Shown here: positions 1 through 11,064 of the stretch, in pieces
How positions within the stretch are numbered: the first letter of the stretch is position 1
Layout of the letters: every line of letters starts with the position of its first letter
Source of the DNA: Spinacia oleracea
Lineage: Eukaryota > Streptophyta > Magnoliopsida > Caryophyllales > Amaranthaceae
NCBI RefSeq assembly: GCF_020520425.1
Contig: NC_079491.1
Span: forward strand, 27,829,449-27,893,448
Direction: 5' to 3'
DNA: 64,000 nt
Notes under the pieces: generated by a model
Database searches by the model: none
What the model saw: only the letters and a program-made list of their open reading frames with translations
Told to the model about the DNA's origin: nothing
Made by a program: the position numbers and the translations under genes

Positions 1-2275
1 GAAGTTACTCATGCCAAAATGGCAAGAGATATGTGCCATGAGGTTTGTTCCTTTTTTCGGAAAGATTGGGTTTTGCTTTACTGAAACTTCTTGAGTATCT
101 GTAGCAATCATGCAATCAACGTTCCTATCAAACATGCTGTGTAAGATCTCTAAGGTAAAATCATAATTTTAAAAAAAAATTATAACCAAAATATAAAACC
201 ACTTGCAGAATATTCCGAATTTGAAAATTCCCAAAAACCAATATACTTTCAATATGAACAGACAATAAGTGCTTGTTTGGTTGAACATGCGAAGTAATGT
301 TGTCTGAGAAGATGATCTCCCATGTAGTTTTTTTCCTAGGAATTGCTACATGTTGTTTGGTTGGGCACAAGAAAATTTATTTCCGGTTACGGTTCCACCT
401 AGATGGTACCGGAAAATCTGGACGGCACAGTCTATCTGTTGAGATTTATTTCCATTGCACATGGGGCAGTGGTGGTGGTTGGCCTGGTAGCTGACTTGGT
501 GGTGGTGAAACTTGGCGTAGGTGGTGGTACTTGGTAGACTTGGTGAAGCGGTGGTAATGGTGGACTAGCTAAGTATAATTGATTCTAAGTGAGAGAGACA
601 ATGTTGTACGAACTATCATTATCATTATCATTATCATTACCCCATTGCCTCAAAGAGGCTCCCGCAAGAAGCGGGGTAAGGGGGGGTCGGGTGTACGCAA
701 TTGCAGAGAGGTTGTTTCCAATTGACCCAAAAGCGATAACGGGACGACAACGGGACGACCATCTTCTACTTCATGGAATAGAAGCGAAGATGTTTTAAGA
801 GCCATTTTGATTTAGTCCATTACATCCCACAACCAAAAGAACAAATGAATCTTTGGCTCCATCGGAAATGGACAAACAATGTTGTACGAACTACGAAGCA
901 TAAATTGGATCAAGAAAATTGGGAAATTTAGAGAATGGTATAGTAAAATTAGGGTTCACTACTTTGACGATTAGACTCATTAGAGAGAGAAGTTAGAGAA
1001 AAGTCAAAGAGAGGGAGATATGAGAACCGGCAGATAATAGAAACCAAGGACTGGGAAGTAGATTAAAAAGGTCAATTGGTCAAATATCTCAACCTAGACC
1101 CGCTTTTAAAGTAGGGTTTGGATTGGGTTATCGGGTTGGATCAACTTTTTCCAGGCGTTATTATAGGGGTGAATTAAGCGCATTTCTGGAGAGCTTTTTC
1201 GATAGTAGTTTCCGAACGCCATAATTATCTTGAGATTAAATGACTCGTATAACTTGATCCAGCTAAATGAATTCATCACCACTTTTTTGATGGTTACATG
1301 ACCAGTTATTCTTGAAACACCATATTTACTTTCACTAATGTCTGTAGTAATGATCTCCATACAAAACATATCAGAAGTTCTTTGAACCTCTCCAGTTACT
1401 CTGAATACTTCTGTGGAGTAGACTAACTGATGTTTGGCTTATTGTCAAGTAAAGAAGATGTGGTACAAATATCTTTTTTCATAGAAAGCTTATCGCGGTA
1501 AATGGCTCTTATTGTAACCATTTTCCCTTCCGGCAATGTTTATGGCCTTTATGCATCTATTGTTATCCACTATTCCGTGGTTATATCTAGATTTGTACTT
1601 GACCCTTTTTTTCTCTCTTGAACTTAATGTTCAGCTCTTCGAGGCAGAAATACACCTTGAAGATCTTAGGGAACAGCTGGTTCAAAGGTGCAGGTAAATG
1701 ATGATTGTCCTTCTATGTGCATAGTAGTTGATGATAGCACATGACCCGAATCAACTTGAAAACAGACTGGAAATTCAAGGGACTTGTTTGCAAGCTCTAA
1801 TTCATTGTTTTTTGGGTTTTTTTTTTTACTGAATTGGAACATCAAATTTCAGGAGAATATCAACGGAAGAGAAAAGGCAACTGGGCACAGCCCTGACAAG
1901 GCTATCCACGGATGATCTCAGTAGAGCTCTAGAGATCGTCGCCCAGAGAAATCCTGGGTTCATAGCAAATGCTGAGGAGGTGGACCTCGATATAGACGCT
2001 CAGGTAGTTTTTTCCTTTTCCAGTGTTGTGAGGATATTTTGTCAGATGATTTAAGGATTTTCCATTGACGTGGGTTTTTGGTTGCACAGAGTGAATCCAC
2101 ATTATGGAGGCTAAAATTCTTTGTAAAAGACGCACTGCAAGCTCAAGGCAAGCCTGAACAAAACATTGGTGGAAACAACAATAAAGACAACAATGAAAAC
2201 AATAATAACTCTAAACGAAAGAGGGAGATTTGCGATGCCCTTGCCAAGACCGCCAAGAAAAGAGTAAAAAGGTAG
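1..2275 (+). CDS. GTE1/GTE6-like bromodomain (BET) transcription factor, 3' part with NET domain
   Basis: This is the last four exons of a spliced gene whose 5' part lies outside the window: 1-42, 1635-1693, 1853-2003 and 2090-2275. All junctions are GT-AG and the frame stays open, giving 145 residues. Residues 1-33 form a charged helix (HAKMARDMCHE, then LFEAEIHLEDLREQL). Residues about 36-100 are an NET (extra-terminal) domain, recognised by STEEKRQLGTALTRLS, ALEIVAQRNP, EEVDLDIDAQ and TLWRLKFFVKDAL. An Asn-rich linker (about 109-124) and a basic tail (KRKR 126-129, KKRVKR 140-145) follow; the tail is a likely nuclear signal. Plant GTE proteins bind acetylated histones through an N-terminal bromodomain, not present here, and recruit partners through NET. 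This spacing resembles GTE1 and GTE6 more than the GTE8-12 group, from memory. The stop is TAG at 2273-2275. Confidence 0.88.
43..1634 (+). other. Intron of the GTE-like gene (1.6 kb)
   Basis: The donor GTTTGT follows the codon for Glu14 at 43 and the acceptor TTCAG ends at 1634. The intron contains a short ATTATC-type microsatellite near 616-640, GGTGGTG-rich sequence at 470-560 and low-complexity AT-rich DNA. No coding segment with recognisable similarity is visible. The small open frames here are chance. Confidence 0.7.
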
Positions 2276-2784
2276 CATCTTTCTTGATCGTTTTCACAAT
2301 TTAGAATTTAGAATTTAGAATTTAGAATTTAGAGTTTCGATTAGATGAACTGAGGTTGTAACTATGTCGTACTAACTTGAAGGAATTATCACAACTTTTT
2401 TAAAAGATATTGTTCCCTGTTTGGTGCTGTGAAATCGACTGTTTCCATGTAGTCCTGTAGTCTGTAGTCTGAACTTGGATGACAGTTTTAGAAATGCAGG
2501 GAATAATTAACAAGATGCTATTTTACCAAACCTTAACCAAAGTCACCTTACAGGGTATAAGTAACATTATGGCAGAGCTCATGTGCTATTACTACTAATC
2601 TTGGAATTAGCTAGCTTAAGCTTGCAGGTTACAACTTTATTTCCAAGGACTTCAAATTCTTACAACAACTTGGTGTAAAATAAACATGCCGTATACTTCA
2701 TGCACGATTCCATACATACATACTATCATAACCCCACGAGTAGTACCGCCTCTGTGTAGTCCACTTTTAAAAGCTCCTTACACT
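2276..2784. other. 3' flank of the GTE-like gene with a 7-bp tandem repeat
   Basis: This is non-coding sequence after the stop, probably containing the 3' UTR. A short tandem array of the 7-mer ATTTAGA (about five units) occupies roughly 2299-2334. I saw no gene in the rest. Confidence 0.5.
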
Positions 2785-3171
2785 TAAAGATGGCTGTGTG
2801 CCGGGTCGGGCCTGGCTTCGTGCCGAGCCCACGGGCCGTGGGCCTAACCGGGCCGGGCCTGGCCTACTCCAAACCCACGTTGTTTCGTGCCGGGCTGAAA
2901 AGTAAAAACAGGCCCGGCCCAAGTCCCGTGCTTTCGTGCTGGGCCGGGCCGTCGTGCCTAAGGCTAATTTGACTAAATTTAACGTGCTTTGTCGTGCCGG
3001 ATCGAGCCGTGCCGTACCTTGTCGTGCTTTTTCCATAAACTTAAAGCCCAGGCCCGGCCCACGACTTCGTGCCCGTGCCGGGCCGTGCTTTTTTCGTGCT
3101 CGTGTCGGGCCGTGCTTTTTTGTGCCGGGCCGGGTCGGGCTTCGGGCCTGCCCGGCCCACAACCATCTTTA
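2785..3171. mobile_element. hAT-like MITE, GC-rich, 387 bp
   Basis: The element begins TAAAGATGG and ends CCATCTTTA, so it has inverted termini. It is flanked by a perfect 8-bp direct repeat CTTACACT (2777-2784 and 3172-3179), the target-site duplication size of hAT transposons. The interior is an unusually GC-rich mosaic of GGGCC/CGTGC words with no real protein. Open frames across it on both strands come from its low AT content. It is a non-autonomous deletion derivative. Confidence 0.85.
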
Positions 3172-3179
3172 CTTACACT

Positions 3180-5974
3180 TGTGTGTAGTCCACCCAATTA
3201 TAAAGCATTAATTTCTTGGAGTAGCAAGAAAAGCTTCTTAAAATCAGAAAATTGAAAATCAATAACTGTGATATACGGTGAATTGTAAATTGTGTAAATA
3301 GCATAGCATTTTTGTAAGAAGAGCAAAAAAATGTGAAAAAAGAGAAAATGAATAAAGCGAATAACTTTTGAAATTAAATGAATAAAAATTGAGTTAAATA
3401 AATAATTTGATCGGTTGATCGTACTTGAAAGTCAATTGTACTATTTACAGAATCTAAAATAACAAATATCAATTTAAAATGACCCCTTAAAAGTTAAAAC
3501 CTCTGTATATTAAGTTGGAGCAACTGTAACAGAAGATTATCAGTAGCTCTGAACAACTTGAGATGCCGCTTATTTCCTTGGTAAAAAAGGTGGGATTTTA
3601 GTCCCAATTCGATCTCGTTTGGCTCTGCAGAGAATTGGTGTACCGAACCAGGTGAGACATCAGCCACCACCAACATCATAGATCAAAAGTGAAATTTATA
3701 ATTCAAAGATGATAAGAGCTTGCACTATCCTAATTTTGAAACAAGTTCGTTCTACAACAAATCCATGCTCCAAAGGATTGTATAACGAACGGGGTTCATT
3801 ATCGTTTAAAATCATCCTACAGATTTACACTCTGCTGAGCTTGAGCATCTAACAAACACAAAATGTGGCCCTGAGTCAACATAGAACAAAAATGTATGGC
3901 TTGAGTCAAACACTGAAATGACATTCTGAAATATTCACATTAAGAGTTCACACACAAATCTATCTATCCCTTACACACCAAAAGGCCTCCTCCACAACGA
4001 AAGAAGGCATGCAAGCAAGACTTGATATTGGCACGACTCATGATGCTCGTGCACATATCTAGTTATATAGTCTTCTCCTCTGGAGCATATCATTTACTGT
4101 TAAAACTCTGCCGCACACCAAAGTACTCACCTTAAGAGGAACCCTTGTCTTCAATATAATTCTGTCAACCTGGAAATCGAGACACCTCATAGGCAAAGTT
4201 AAACACACAAATAAGTAACCAGAAGAATCACACCCACCTGCTACTATACCCATAATCCTTCATCTCCTGTTTTTTGGTAGACATACCCTCGAAATCAAGG
4301 TGAGTGAAACGAGGATGCCTCTGTAAATGAAGATGCCATACAATAAACTGGAACGGAAAATTGAAACAGGAGCACCAGCTAATGTGGACAAATTACATAA
4401 TTGAGGGAAATTAACACAAAACAGCTACTCCCCTTTCACTTAATTTTGCCTGAACTGGCCTTCCAAGGCTTTGGGTTATTCGTTACACCGGCTTCTTTTG
4501 GATTCAGAAGAATATAGAGAACTGGACCATAACATGAGTAACCAGGTTACGCCAGGGACCGGTTATAGTTCAATGGGGCCTACAGCCAATAGCCCAGCCT
4601 CACCCAAGGACATCAGGGCTGGGCTGGGCTGGGCTGGGCTGCCAATGCATGTCCAGCTTCAACTACTTTATGTCTAATTGTACACAGAGAGGGAAATACA
4701 ACAAGAGGCATCTGATTAGCTTCCACACTTATCTTCATAGAAAATAGCCACAAAAACACATGAGATGGCAAGCTAAATTCATCATTCATGTATTTGAAAA
4801 AAGACATACAAATAGAATTTCCAAATTGATATTGAGACAATCATTATTATTTAAGAGACCAGGGCATACCATTTTGATGACCTATCTTCAGAACTACAGA
4901 TTGTTTATCAGAGCACAAAGGGTGCACCAGAGAGCCTCAAAATATTCACCACAATTCTAAGCTAGAGAGAAAGTATCCACAATACATTATCCTAAGTCCT
5001 GTGTAGCTATTAGTAAAAATGAGAAGGGGCAAGAAAAGAAGAAGTGGATACAATATTTCAAACTACATAATGTAACATGCAAGTCCCAAAAAAAACATGA
5101 GGTAGTATCGAATTATGCACAAGTTAATAGCAGTAATATCCTAAATGAACTGATTTAGTTGAAGTGAGCATCCCTAAATATCGTGAACGAGTACTGACAC
5201 GCAGACCGAGGGAAAAATGTAAGTGAAACCTCAAAGTTCAATTCACGATTTCACGAAGTTTCAGCTTGTACAATTTTCTTTTTCAATTCCTAGGCTGCAT
5301 GTGCTTTTGCTACTTGAGCGAGATCTGATGAGCTGAAGTATCCAATAGAGCATATGTGTGAGAGTATAGATTTATGTCATCTGAATGTATTAATTGAGAA
5401 AACTAGAAAAGAATGAAGTACATTAAATATGTAACAGAACCTGTAAGAAAACAAGCCAATCCACAAGCTAATCAACTTACTGATGTGGTTAACTTGCTTG
5501 CAGAATGAAGCAAACCGGCAAAACAATTAAAAGCTCCAATGAATCAAAACGGAAACTGACTAAAGCTGACAGCTAGAATGAATCCAGTTAATTTTATGTA
5601 TGACATTCCAAGTATTCAGAGCAACCAAGTATTCATTTATAACATCACATCATAGATAGTGCAGTCTGGACCTAAAAACAAAAAGAGTCCCTACAGCTAT
5701 ATCAAAGAATGGATGGGAAACAAGCCTGCAATGTAGCATGACAGAAAAGGTAGTGATTGGACAACAAAAATAAGCTACTAAAAACTGACCGTACGCTGCT
5801 CAACAACGTAGAGCAGCAAGCATAGCTGCATCGAGGAAGCAGTGAAATACAGAGAACCAGCTGATATGCAGGAACTAGCTTTTAAAAGTAAAAGTTACAT
5901 TGGTGGCTGTTATGGTGAAATTACTGAATTCACTAAACTAAATATTGCATGCTAAATTGCAAGCTTACCTAGCA
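3180..5974 (-). other. Downstream region of mTERF copy 1, no separate gene seen
   Basis: No protein gene is evident. The part from about 5400 to 5974 is clearly similar to 17400-19855 downstream of mTERF copy 2. A splice donor lies six bases after the mTERF stop (GT at 5968-5967 on the minus strand), so some of this region is probably spliced 3' UTR of that gene. A GGGCT tandem run (about five units) lies near 4616-4640. Confidence 0.5.
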
Positions 5975-7189
5975 TCAAGCAGTATTAGAATTTGGTTTCG
6001 ACGATCCTACAGTTAGCTCCTCCAAACTAATACCTGCATGTTTCGAATAAACTTCATGGACCTCCTTGAATGGCAGCACAAACTTCCTCAAGAACAGAGA
6101 CTCGGTGAATGACACGAAAGTTACAAGAGAATAATCCATCCTAATTAAACCTTTCTCCTTCAAGACTAGGAGGGTCTTATGTCTAGGCACTATTCTTTTC
6201 TCCAAGCTACAAGTAAACAAGAAACACTTCTTTGCCAAGAAACTAGGCTTGTAACCCAGTTCATTCATGTAAAACCCCAACTTTTTCTTGAGGCTAGCTT
6301 CAGAAAGTGCCAACAGAAAAGGACTTGATATTGTCAGAGTTACAACATCAGACTCAGTCCACCCAAAGCTCTTAAATATTTGTTTTTTCGACTCGATAGT
6401 CGTCTCTCTAACAGAGGCCAATAACATAATACCTAACAAGAACCGGGGTGAGTCTCGAGGAATCCCCAACTTCTCTTCAACCCTAATCAATGTATCCTGA
6501 ATAAATTCAGTTTTTCGGAGCAAGGCAAATGGGTTCCTAAGTAAGATTTTCCGGATTGATTCAATGGGGATCCCATGATCCCGCAACAAAGCTACATTAG
6601 GCCCCAAGAGTTTGGAAACACAGGAAAGCCTCATACGAGGCGATTTCTTAATAATCGAAATCACATGGTGATCACAACCCATAATCTCCCTCAAAGTTTG
6701 AAATGCCGGAATAATTTTGGTATCCATCGCTGTAAAAAATATTGAAGGATTCACCTTGACAACCTCAACAACATCGGATACAGAAAACCCCATTTTCTGA
6801 AAAGCTAGGGTCTTGGGAATTAGGGTTTTGTCAACATTACAGAACAAAATATGGGGGTCGGAAACGACGGCAGCTCGAATATGAGATTGTTCCAATCCAA
6901 TTTGTTTGAGAAATTTGATAACAGAATTAGCATTTTTAACGTATTCGAAGTCACTGACCTTTTTCACACCTCGACCTAGCCGAATGTGAACGAGCTTCTT
7001 ATAAATGGAAAGAGCTTGTTGCTTGGAAAACCCTAGAAAATCCACCAAGTAATTCGCGTAATCAGGGTTGGCTTCTTCTGAAATTGAGGTTGCAGATGAA
7101 GTAGAAGTTGAATACAGTAAAAGATGCCTAAAACCATGGATGAAGTTGAAGCTTTCGACGCCATTGAAGTTGCTGCGAAATTTGAGCAT
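5975..7189 (-). CDS. mTERF family protein, copy 1 (organellar, 404 aa)
   Basis: A single uninterrupted reading frame encodes 404 residues. The first 40 are rich in Arg, Ser, Thr and Phe with few acids (MLKFRSNFNGVESFNF, LLLYSTSTSSATS), which fits a mitochondrial or plastid targeting sequence. The rest is a chain of mTERF repeats of about 30-35 residues with the usual helix-Pro-helix pattern, for example FLKQIGLEQSHIRAAVVSDP, KMGFSVSDVVEVVKVNP and SFGWTESDVVTLTISSP. mTERF proteins are helical-repeat nucleic-acid binders acting in organelle transcription termination, splicing or translation. The specific target of this one cannot be read from sequence. The start is supported by the matching MLKF start in copy 2. 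A Mutator-like element lies from 7304, 115 bp upstream of the ATG. Length is typical of the large plant single-exon mTERF clade. Confidence 0.93.
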   Translation of the reverse strand: MLKFRSNFNGVESFNFIHGFRHLLLYSTSTSSATSISEEANPDYANYLVDFLGFSKQQALSIYKKLVHIRLGRGVKKVSDFEYVKNANSVIKFLKQIGLEQSHIRAAVVSDPHILFCNVDKTLIPKTLAFQKMGFSVSDVVEVVKVNPSIFFTAMDTKIIPAFQTLREIMGCDHHVISIIKKSPRMRLSCVSKLLGPNVALLRDHGIPIESIRKILLRNPFALLRKTEFIQDTLIRVEEKLGIPRDSPRFLLGIMLLASVRETTIESKKQIFKSFGWTESDVVTLTISSPFLLALSEASLKKKLGFYMNELGYKPSFLAKKCFLFTCSLEKRIVPRHKTLLVLKEKGLIRMDYSLVTFVSFTESLFLRKFVLPFKEVHEVYSKHAGISLEELTVGSSKPNSNTA

Positions 7190-7294
7190 CCTGCTGCTGG
7201 TGTTTTGTTTCGTCGTTAAAAAAGAATAGAGGGGACTGGGGAGGGAAATGAATTTATCAACTTATTTGAATAGTGCAAATAATACGGTATTTTG

Positions 7295-7303
7295 TAAATA
7301 TAT
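7295..7303. repeat. 9-bp target-site duplication, left copy
   Basis: The sequence TAAATATAT recurs exactly at 9061-9069, bracketing the 7304-9060 element. Nine base pairs is the Mutator-superfamily size. Confidence 0.85.
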
Positions 7304-7359
7304 GGATTTTTTTGGATAAAATTACATTTTAAAGTTGTCATTCTTGAAATAACCACCTC

Positions 7360-7360
<1 letters not shown>

Positions 7361-7455
<95 letters not shown>
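7361..7455. repeat. (TA)n microsatellite inside a MULE terminal inverted repeat
   Basis: This is an uninterrupted TA dinucleotide tract of about 45 units. It lies where the right-hand TIR has only an A-run, so it arose by slippage after the two ends diverged. The Tyr/Ile frame across it is not a protein. Confidence 0.9.
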
Positions 7456-7457
<2 letters not shown>

Positions 7458-8057
7458 TAATAACCACCTTAAACTTTCTCCGTTAAAGAAATCGCTACCT
7501 AATGTTAATTTCCGTCAGAATTTCCGTTTGTGGATCCCACATCCAACGACCAAATTATATTTTCCTCCTCTTTTCCTTCCTACTTTCTCTTTGTAATCTC
7601 TTCCTCCATTAACACACCTTGGTTCAAAAAAAATCTCCAAAATCCGCAAATTCACTCAATTTCTCTTCCAATTTGTCAAATACATTTCATCAGCAAACAA
7701 TTTTCGTCATTTTCCCAATTATCAGCTTGGTGCGAGTAGTTAAACAAGTAATTTGTGCTTAGTTGAAATTAAGGTTCTTCAATTGTAGAATTTGGGGATT
7801 TTTCGAATTGGGGATTTAAACTCAATTGATTGTTGCAGGTTGATGGGCCACATGATTATTATTATTATTATTGCGGAGCTCCTGTTTATTTTCTCATTTA
7901 TTCATAAATCCTACCATATAATGTGGCTTTGATGAGCAATTTGCATATAAATACAACAGGGTTTGTAAGTTTATGTGGCTAACAAAAAAAGTAACTGGTA
8001 ATCACCTACTGAGAGCTTTAAGCTAATTTATATCAGAAGGAATTGATAATCACCGTC

Positions 8058-8300
8058 CTATAAAATTGACATATTTACCAGTGAGACCATGACAGATTCA
8101 GAATCATCAGCAAACCCTTCAACCCTACTCAAATCCCTTATTTGATAATCCTTGAGTCCATAAGTAATGATAATTTGATAGTTGTCTTTTTGAGTGGGAT
8201 AAAAATTTATCGACAACGCGCTATGGTTTGGATGCCACAACCAGCTCCCACGCATATCATTGCCATTAGCATTACCCCACGCTTCAAAATGACCGCACAA
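8058..8300 (-). pseudogene. Open frame inside the MULE, possible captured gene fragment (80 aa)
   Basis: I do not recognise this sequence. It has protein-like composition (GSWLWHPNHSALSINFYPT, DLSRVEGFADDSESVMVSL) rather than the low complexity of nearby frames. The frame also stays open upstream of the first Met on the minus strand, as expected for part of an exon. Mutator-like elements often carry host-gene fragments (Pack-MULEs), so capture is a reasonable guess. It could also be chance. Confidence 0.3.
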
Positions 8301-9069
8301 CGGGGCCTCAAGAATAACAAGTTCTATACTTTTAGTTAAGATGGAGGCTTGCAGCTAATGCTACTTGTACATAGAACTATAGAAGTAATAAATGAAGAGA
8401 AAAAAAAAATACTCCGTATATACTTTGGTATAATACTACTCATTTCTGGTTTGCTCCCCATTGCTTGCTGCGAGGTTGACCTTGCGAATGTCAACCCTAA
8501 GCAAATGCCAGTTGCTCAATTTCACTACCACTACTTCGAATTTACAGCAATTCAATTATTTTACATACGTTTTCAGAGTTGAGATACTTCCTCTATTTTT
8601 TTAGTTGTTCCAACTTGTCACATTCAGCCGTTTGCCCATCGCACAATTTTAATACTATATGGTCACTACTTCTTTGACTAAGGTGTTTTTTGGTTGTAAT
8701 TAATTAGAGAAGAGAGATTCAATTTTTTTGATTGGAGGTGAAAAGTACAGAGAAGCGATGAGGGAGGAGGGTGAAAGAGCAATAATGAAGAGGAAGAAAT
8801 GGTTGGGAATATGAAAACAGAGAGAGTGTGAAAGAAGGGGAAGAGAGAGAGAGTATCGAGTGAAAATGGAGGGAAAATGAGGAAAAATATAAGATGGCAG
8901 TTGGATGTGGGACCCACAAACGGAAGTTCTAACGGAAGTTACATTAGGTGGTGATTTCCTTAACTAAGAAAATTAAAGGTGGTTATTTAAAAAAAAAAAA
9001 CTTATAAGGTGGTTATTTCAAAAGTGGCAACTTTAAAAGGTGATTTTATCCAAAAAATCCTAAATATAT

Positions 9070-9214
9070 TGGTAACAAAATAATAAAAAAAAAAGTTTTT
9101 AAAAAAGTGAATTAAAACAATAAATTTGAGCTTAAATAAATAAAAGTTGAGTTTAACATCAAACTTTTATACTTCATAAGACAGTCTTGCATAAAAGACC
9201 GTGTTGGTGTTATA
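9070..9214. other. Intergenic AT-rich DNA, outer remnant of an older inserted repeat
   Basis: There is no gene. The sequence AGACAGTCTTGCATAAAAGACC at 9180-9201 has a diverged partner near 9577-9605 (GTGGTCTTTTCGATAAAGCGG), so the MITE at 9215 probably landed inside an older repeat. Confidence 0.35.
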
Positions 9215-9473
9215 CTTCCTCCGATTTTTAATACTCGCAACGTTTGTGATTTCTACACTATTCACATATTATATTTTGACCATTATTGGTGATTTATACG
9301 TAAGATAAAACATAGTCATGTGAGATCTTGTTATATTCGTCTTAATGTGTATTTTCAAAATATAAATTTTTTATAATTTTTGCTTAAAGAGAATTAAATA
9401 TATTAATGATCAAAGTTGTGCATTGGCATGCGTGAAAGTGACAAATGTTGCGAGTAAAAATGAACGGAGGAAG
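9215..9473. mobile_element. Stowaway-like MITE, family A copy 1 (259 bp)
   Basis: It begins CTTCCTCCG and ends CGGAGGAAG, with TA on each side (9213-9214 and 9474-9475), the Tc1/mariner target. The subterminal blocks AATACTCGCAACGTTTG and CAAATGTTGCGAGTA are inverted. A second copy of the same family is at 35880-36137. Confidence 0.9.
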
Positions 9474-9744
9474 TATAAGTTAAGCAATATAATCAATTAG
9501 TTAAGCACTAGAACTAATGAGTTAAGTAGTGAAACTAATCAGTTAAGTAATGAAACCAATTAGTTAAACAATCAAAGTGGTCTTTTCGATAAAGCGGTCT
9601 TACACAAAGTTATCGTTAACGGTATATCTTGAAATCTATTGACGATTATGTCATGTGATTCGTACTATTCATCAATAATCGTTATTGATTTGGAATCATC
9701 GACTAGGGAAAGTTAGTTTTTTTTTCTCTATTCTTCTTCTTCTT

Positions 9745-9775
<31 letters not shown>

Positions 9776-10805
9776 TTCAGTGTGTTGTTATTCATTTTTG
9801 TTTTATTTAATGAAATGTCTCGAGTTTTTGCTTAATGCATCAAGTACTAGAGTTGGAAAAATCTGACACAATACGAATACACAGTAACATGACACGAACC
9901 GGACACGAAAAAAACGGGTTAGTATCAAGGAACGACTTGTTTAATTAAACGAGACACAACACGACACATTTAATTAAATGGGTGGGATTATTGTTGAGAA
10001 AAAACGGCTAGTAATTCAAAGTATTTGGTGATAAACTTTTGTAGTGGAACCAACTTTATTGAACAAACACGACAACAGGACACGAAAAAACGGATTAGTG
10101 TGAAAAATTTCCGATACGATTAGTTAAACGGGTCAACACGACACAACAATGGAGAAAATTGGGAAATAAGTTAGGGAGAAGAGATGTTAATTACTTGAAG
10201 CTTCAAACTTAAAACAAAATCGAAAATGTCTTGAACAATTATTGAATTGAGATTCCTAAATCAAACATTGGTAAACTATTTGAAGCAAAAGTGTTGTTGA
10301 TCACTAACTAAGAGAAATCTAAGAAACTTAAAATATAAATAAACGTGGAAAACTAAAACTGACTGTGGAACAAAAAGGGAAAAAACTCCTTGAACAAATA
10401 AAATAATCGCAGCAAGAAATAGGTCTATACGGACTTGCCAAAATGTGGCACAAACGTGCAACCTAAATCTTATTGTTATTGATCAAGAACTAAAGTTTAC
10501 ATTCTAGAACTGGTTGCGCGGACTTGCCAAAAAGTTGTATGGGCATGCTGCCAAAATTTTAGCAGCGTGGATATGCCAAAATCGATTTGAACGTGTGTAA
10601 TGCATATTCTTTTGCTTTATTTTATCCTTTACTTCTAAGCCTTTCTTCTAGAATCCAAACCCAAGGCTCAAGTCTTGCCAACATCAACAGAACGAGGCTA
10701 AAGTGTTGTTGTGTAATTTAATTTGTTTTGGACCATTTTGTCTTTCTTTTTTCTATTATTATTTTATTTTAAAGATTTTTGTTCCGAATCATTTTTTGTT
10801 ACATA
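9474..10805. other. Intergenic, repeat debris, no gene seen
   Basis: It includes a (TTC)n tract at about 9733-9773. A region at 9850-10150 is rich in GACACGA/CGGGTTA words, like the subterminal arrays of decayed hAT elements. No coding region could be supported. Confidence 0.5.
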
Positions 10806-11064
10806 CTCCTCCGTCACTAAAAGTTTCACCCATTTGACTTTTCATTGTCTCAAGACATGACTTAAAACGTAAATATCTCTAATATTAAACGCGTTAAAAT
10901 TATAAAAATTCATATTCTAAAAATATACCAAGTACATTGAAACGAATCTAACAAGACACCACATGACTATATTATTTCTTATATGCTAATGATAATCATG
11001 GTCAAACATTTTCATGTTTGACCCAAAAAATTACAACGGATCAATCTTTTAGGGAGGGAGGGAG
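10806..11064. mobile_element. Stowaway-like MITE (259 bp)
   Basis: It starts CTCCTCCGTCAC and ends with a GGGAGGGAGGGAG run, with TA duplicated at 10804-10805 and 11065-11066. The internal ACTAAAAG near the left end pairs with CTTTTAG near the right. No coding capacity. Confidence 0.8.

Larger units (their letters stand above)
7304..9060. mobile_element. Mutator-like element (MULE), 1757 bp, long TIRs, in the mTERF promoter
   Basis: The left end (GGATTTTTTTGGATAAAAT) is the inverse of the right end (ATTTTATCCAAAAAATCC). The inverted homology runs about 200 bp inward on each side with scattered mismatches, including GTTTGTGG and CCCACATCCAAC blocks. A perfect 9-bp duplication TAAATATAT flanks it. 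Long TIRs plus a 9-bp duplication are the Mutator signature. No transposase is encoded, so it is non-autonomous. The left TIR carries a (TA)n expansion of about 90 bp at 7361-7455, where the right TIR has a poly-A run. The interior holds a minus-strand 80-codon frame described separately. Confidence 0.9.

Noticed and set aside
2767-3255. Five overlapping Pro/Arg/Gly-rich frames
   Set aside because: All fall in the GC-rich hAT MITE, whose ends and 8-bp duplication are exact. No frame has homology-like features.
7216-7467. 83-codon frame of alternating Tyr and Ile
   Set aside because: It is a translation of the TA microsatellite.
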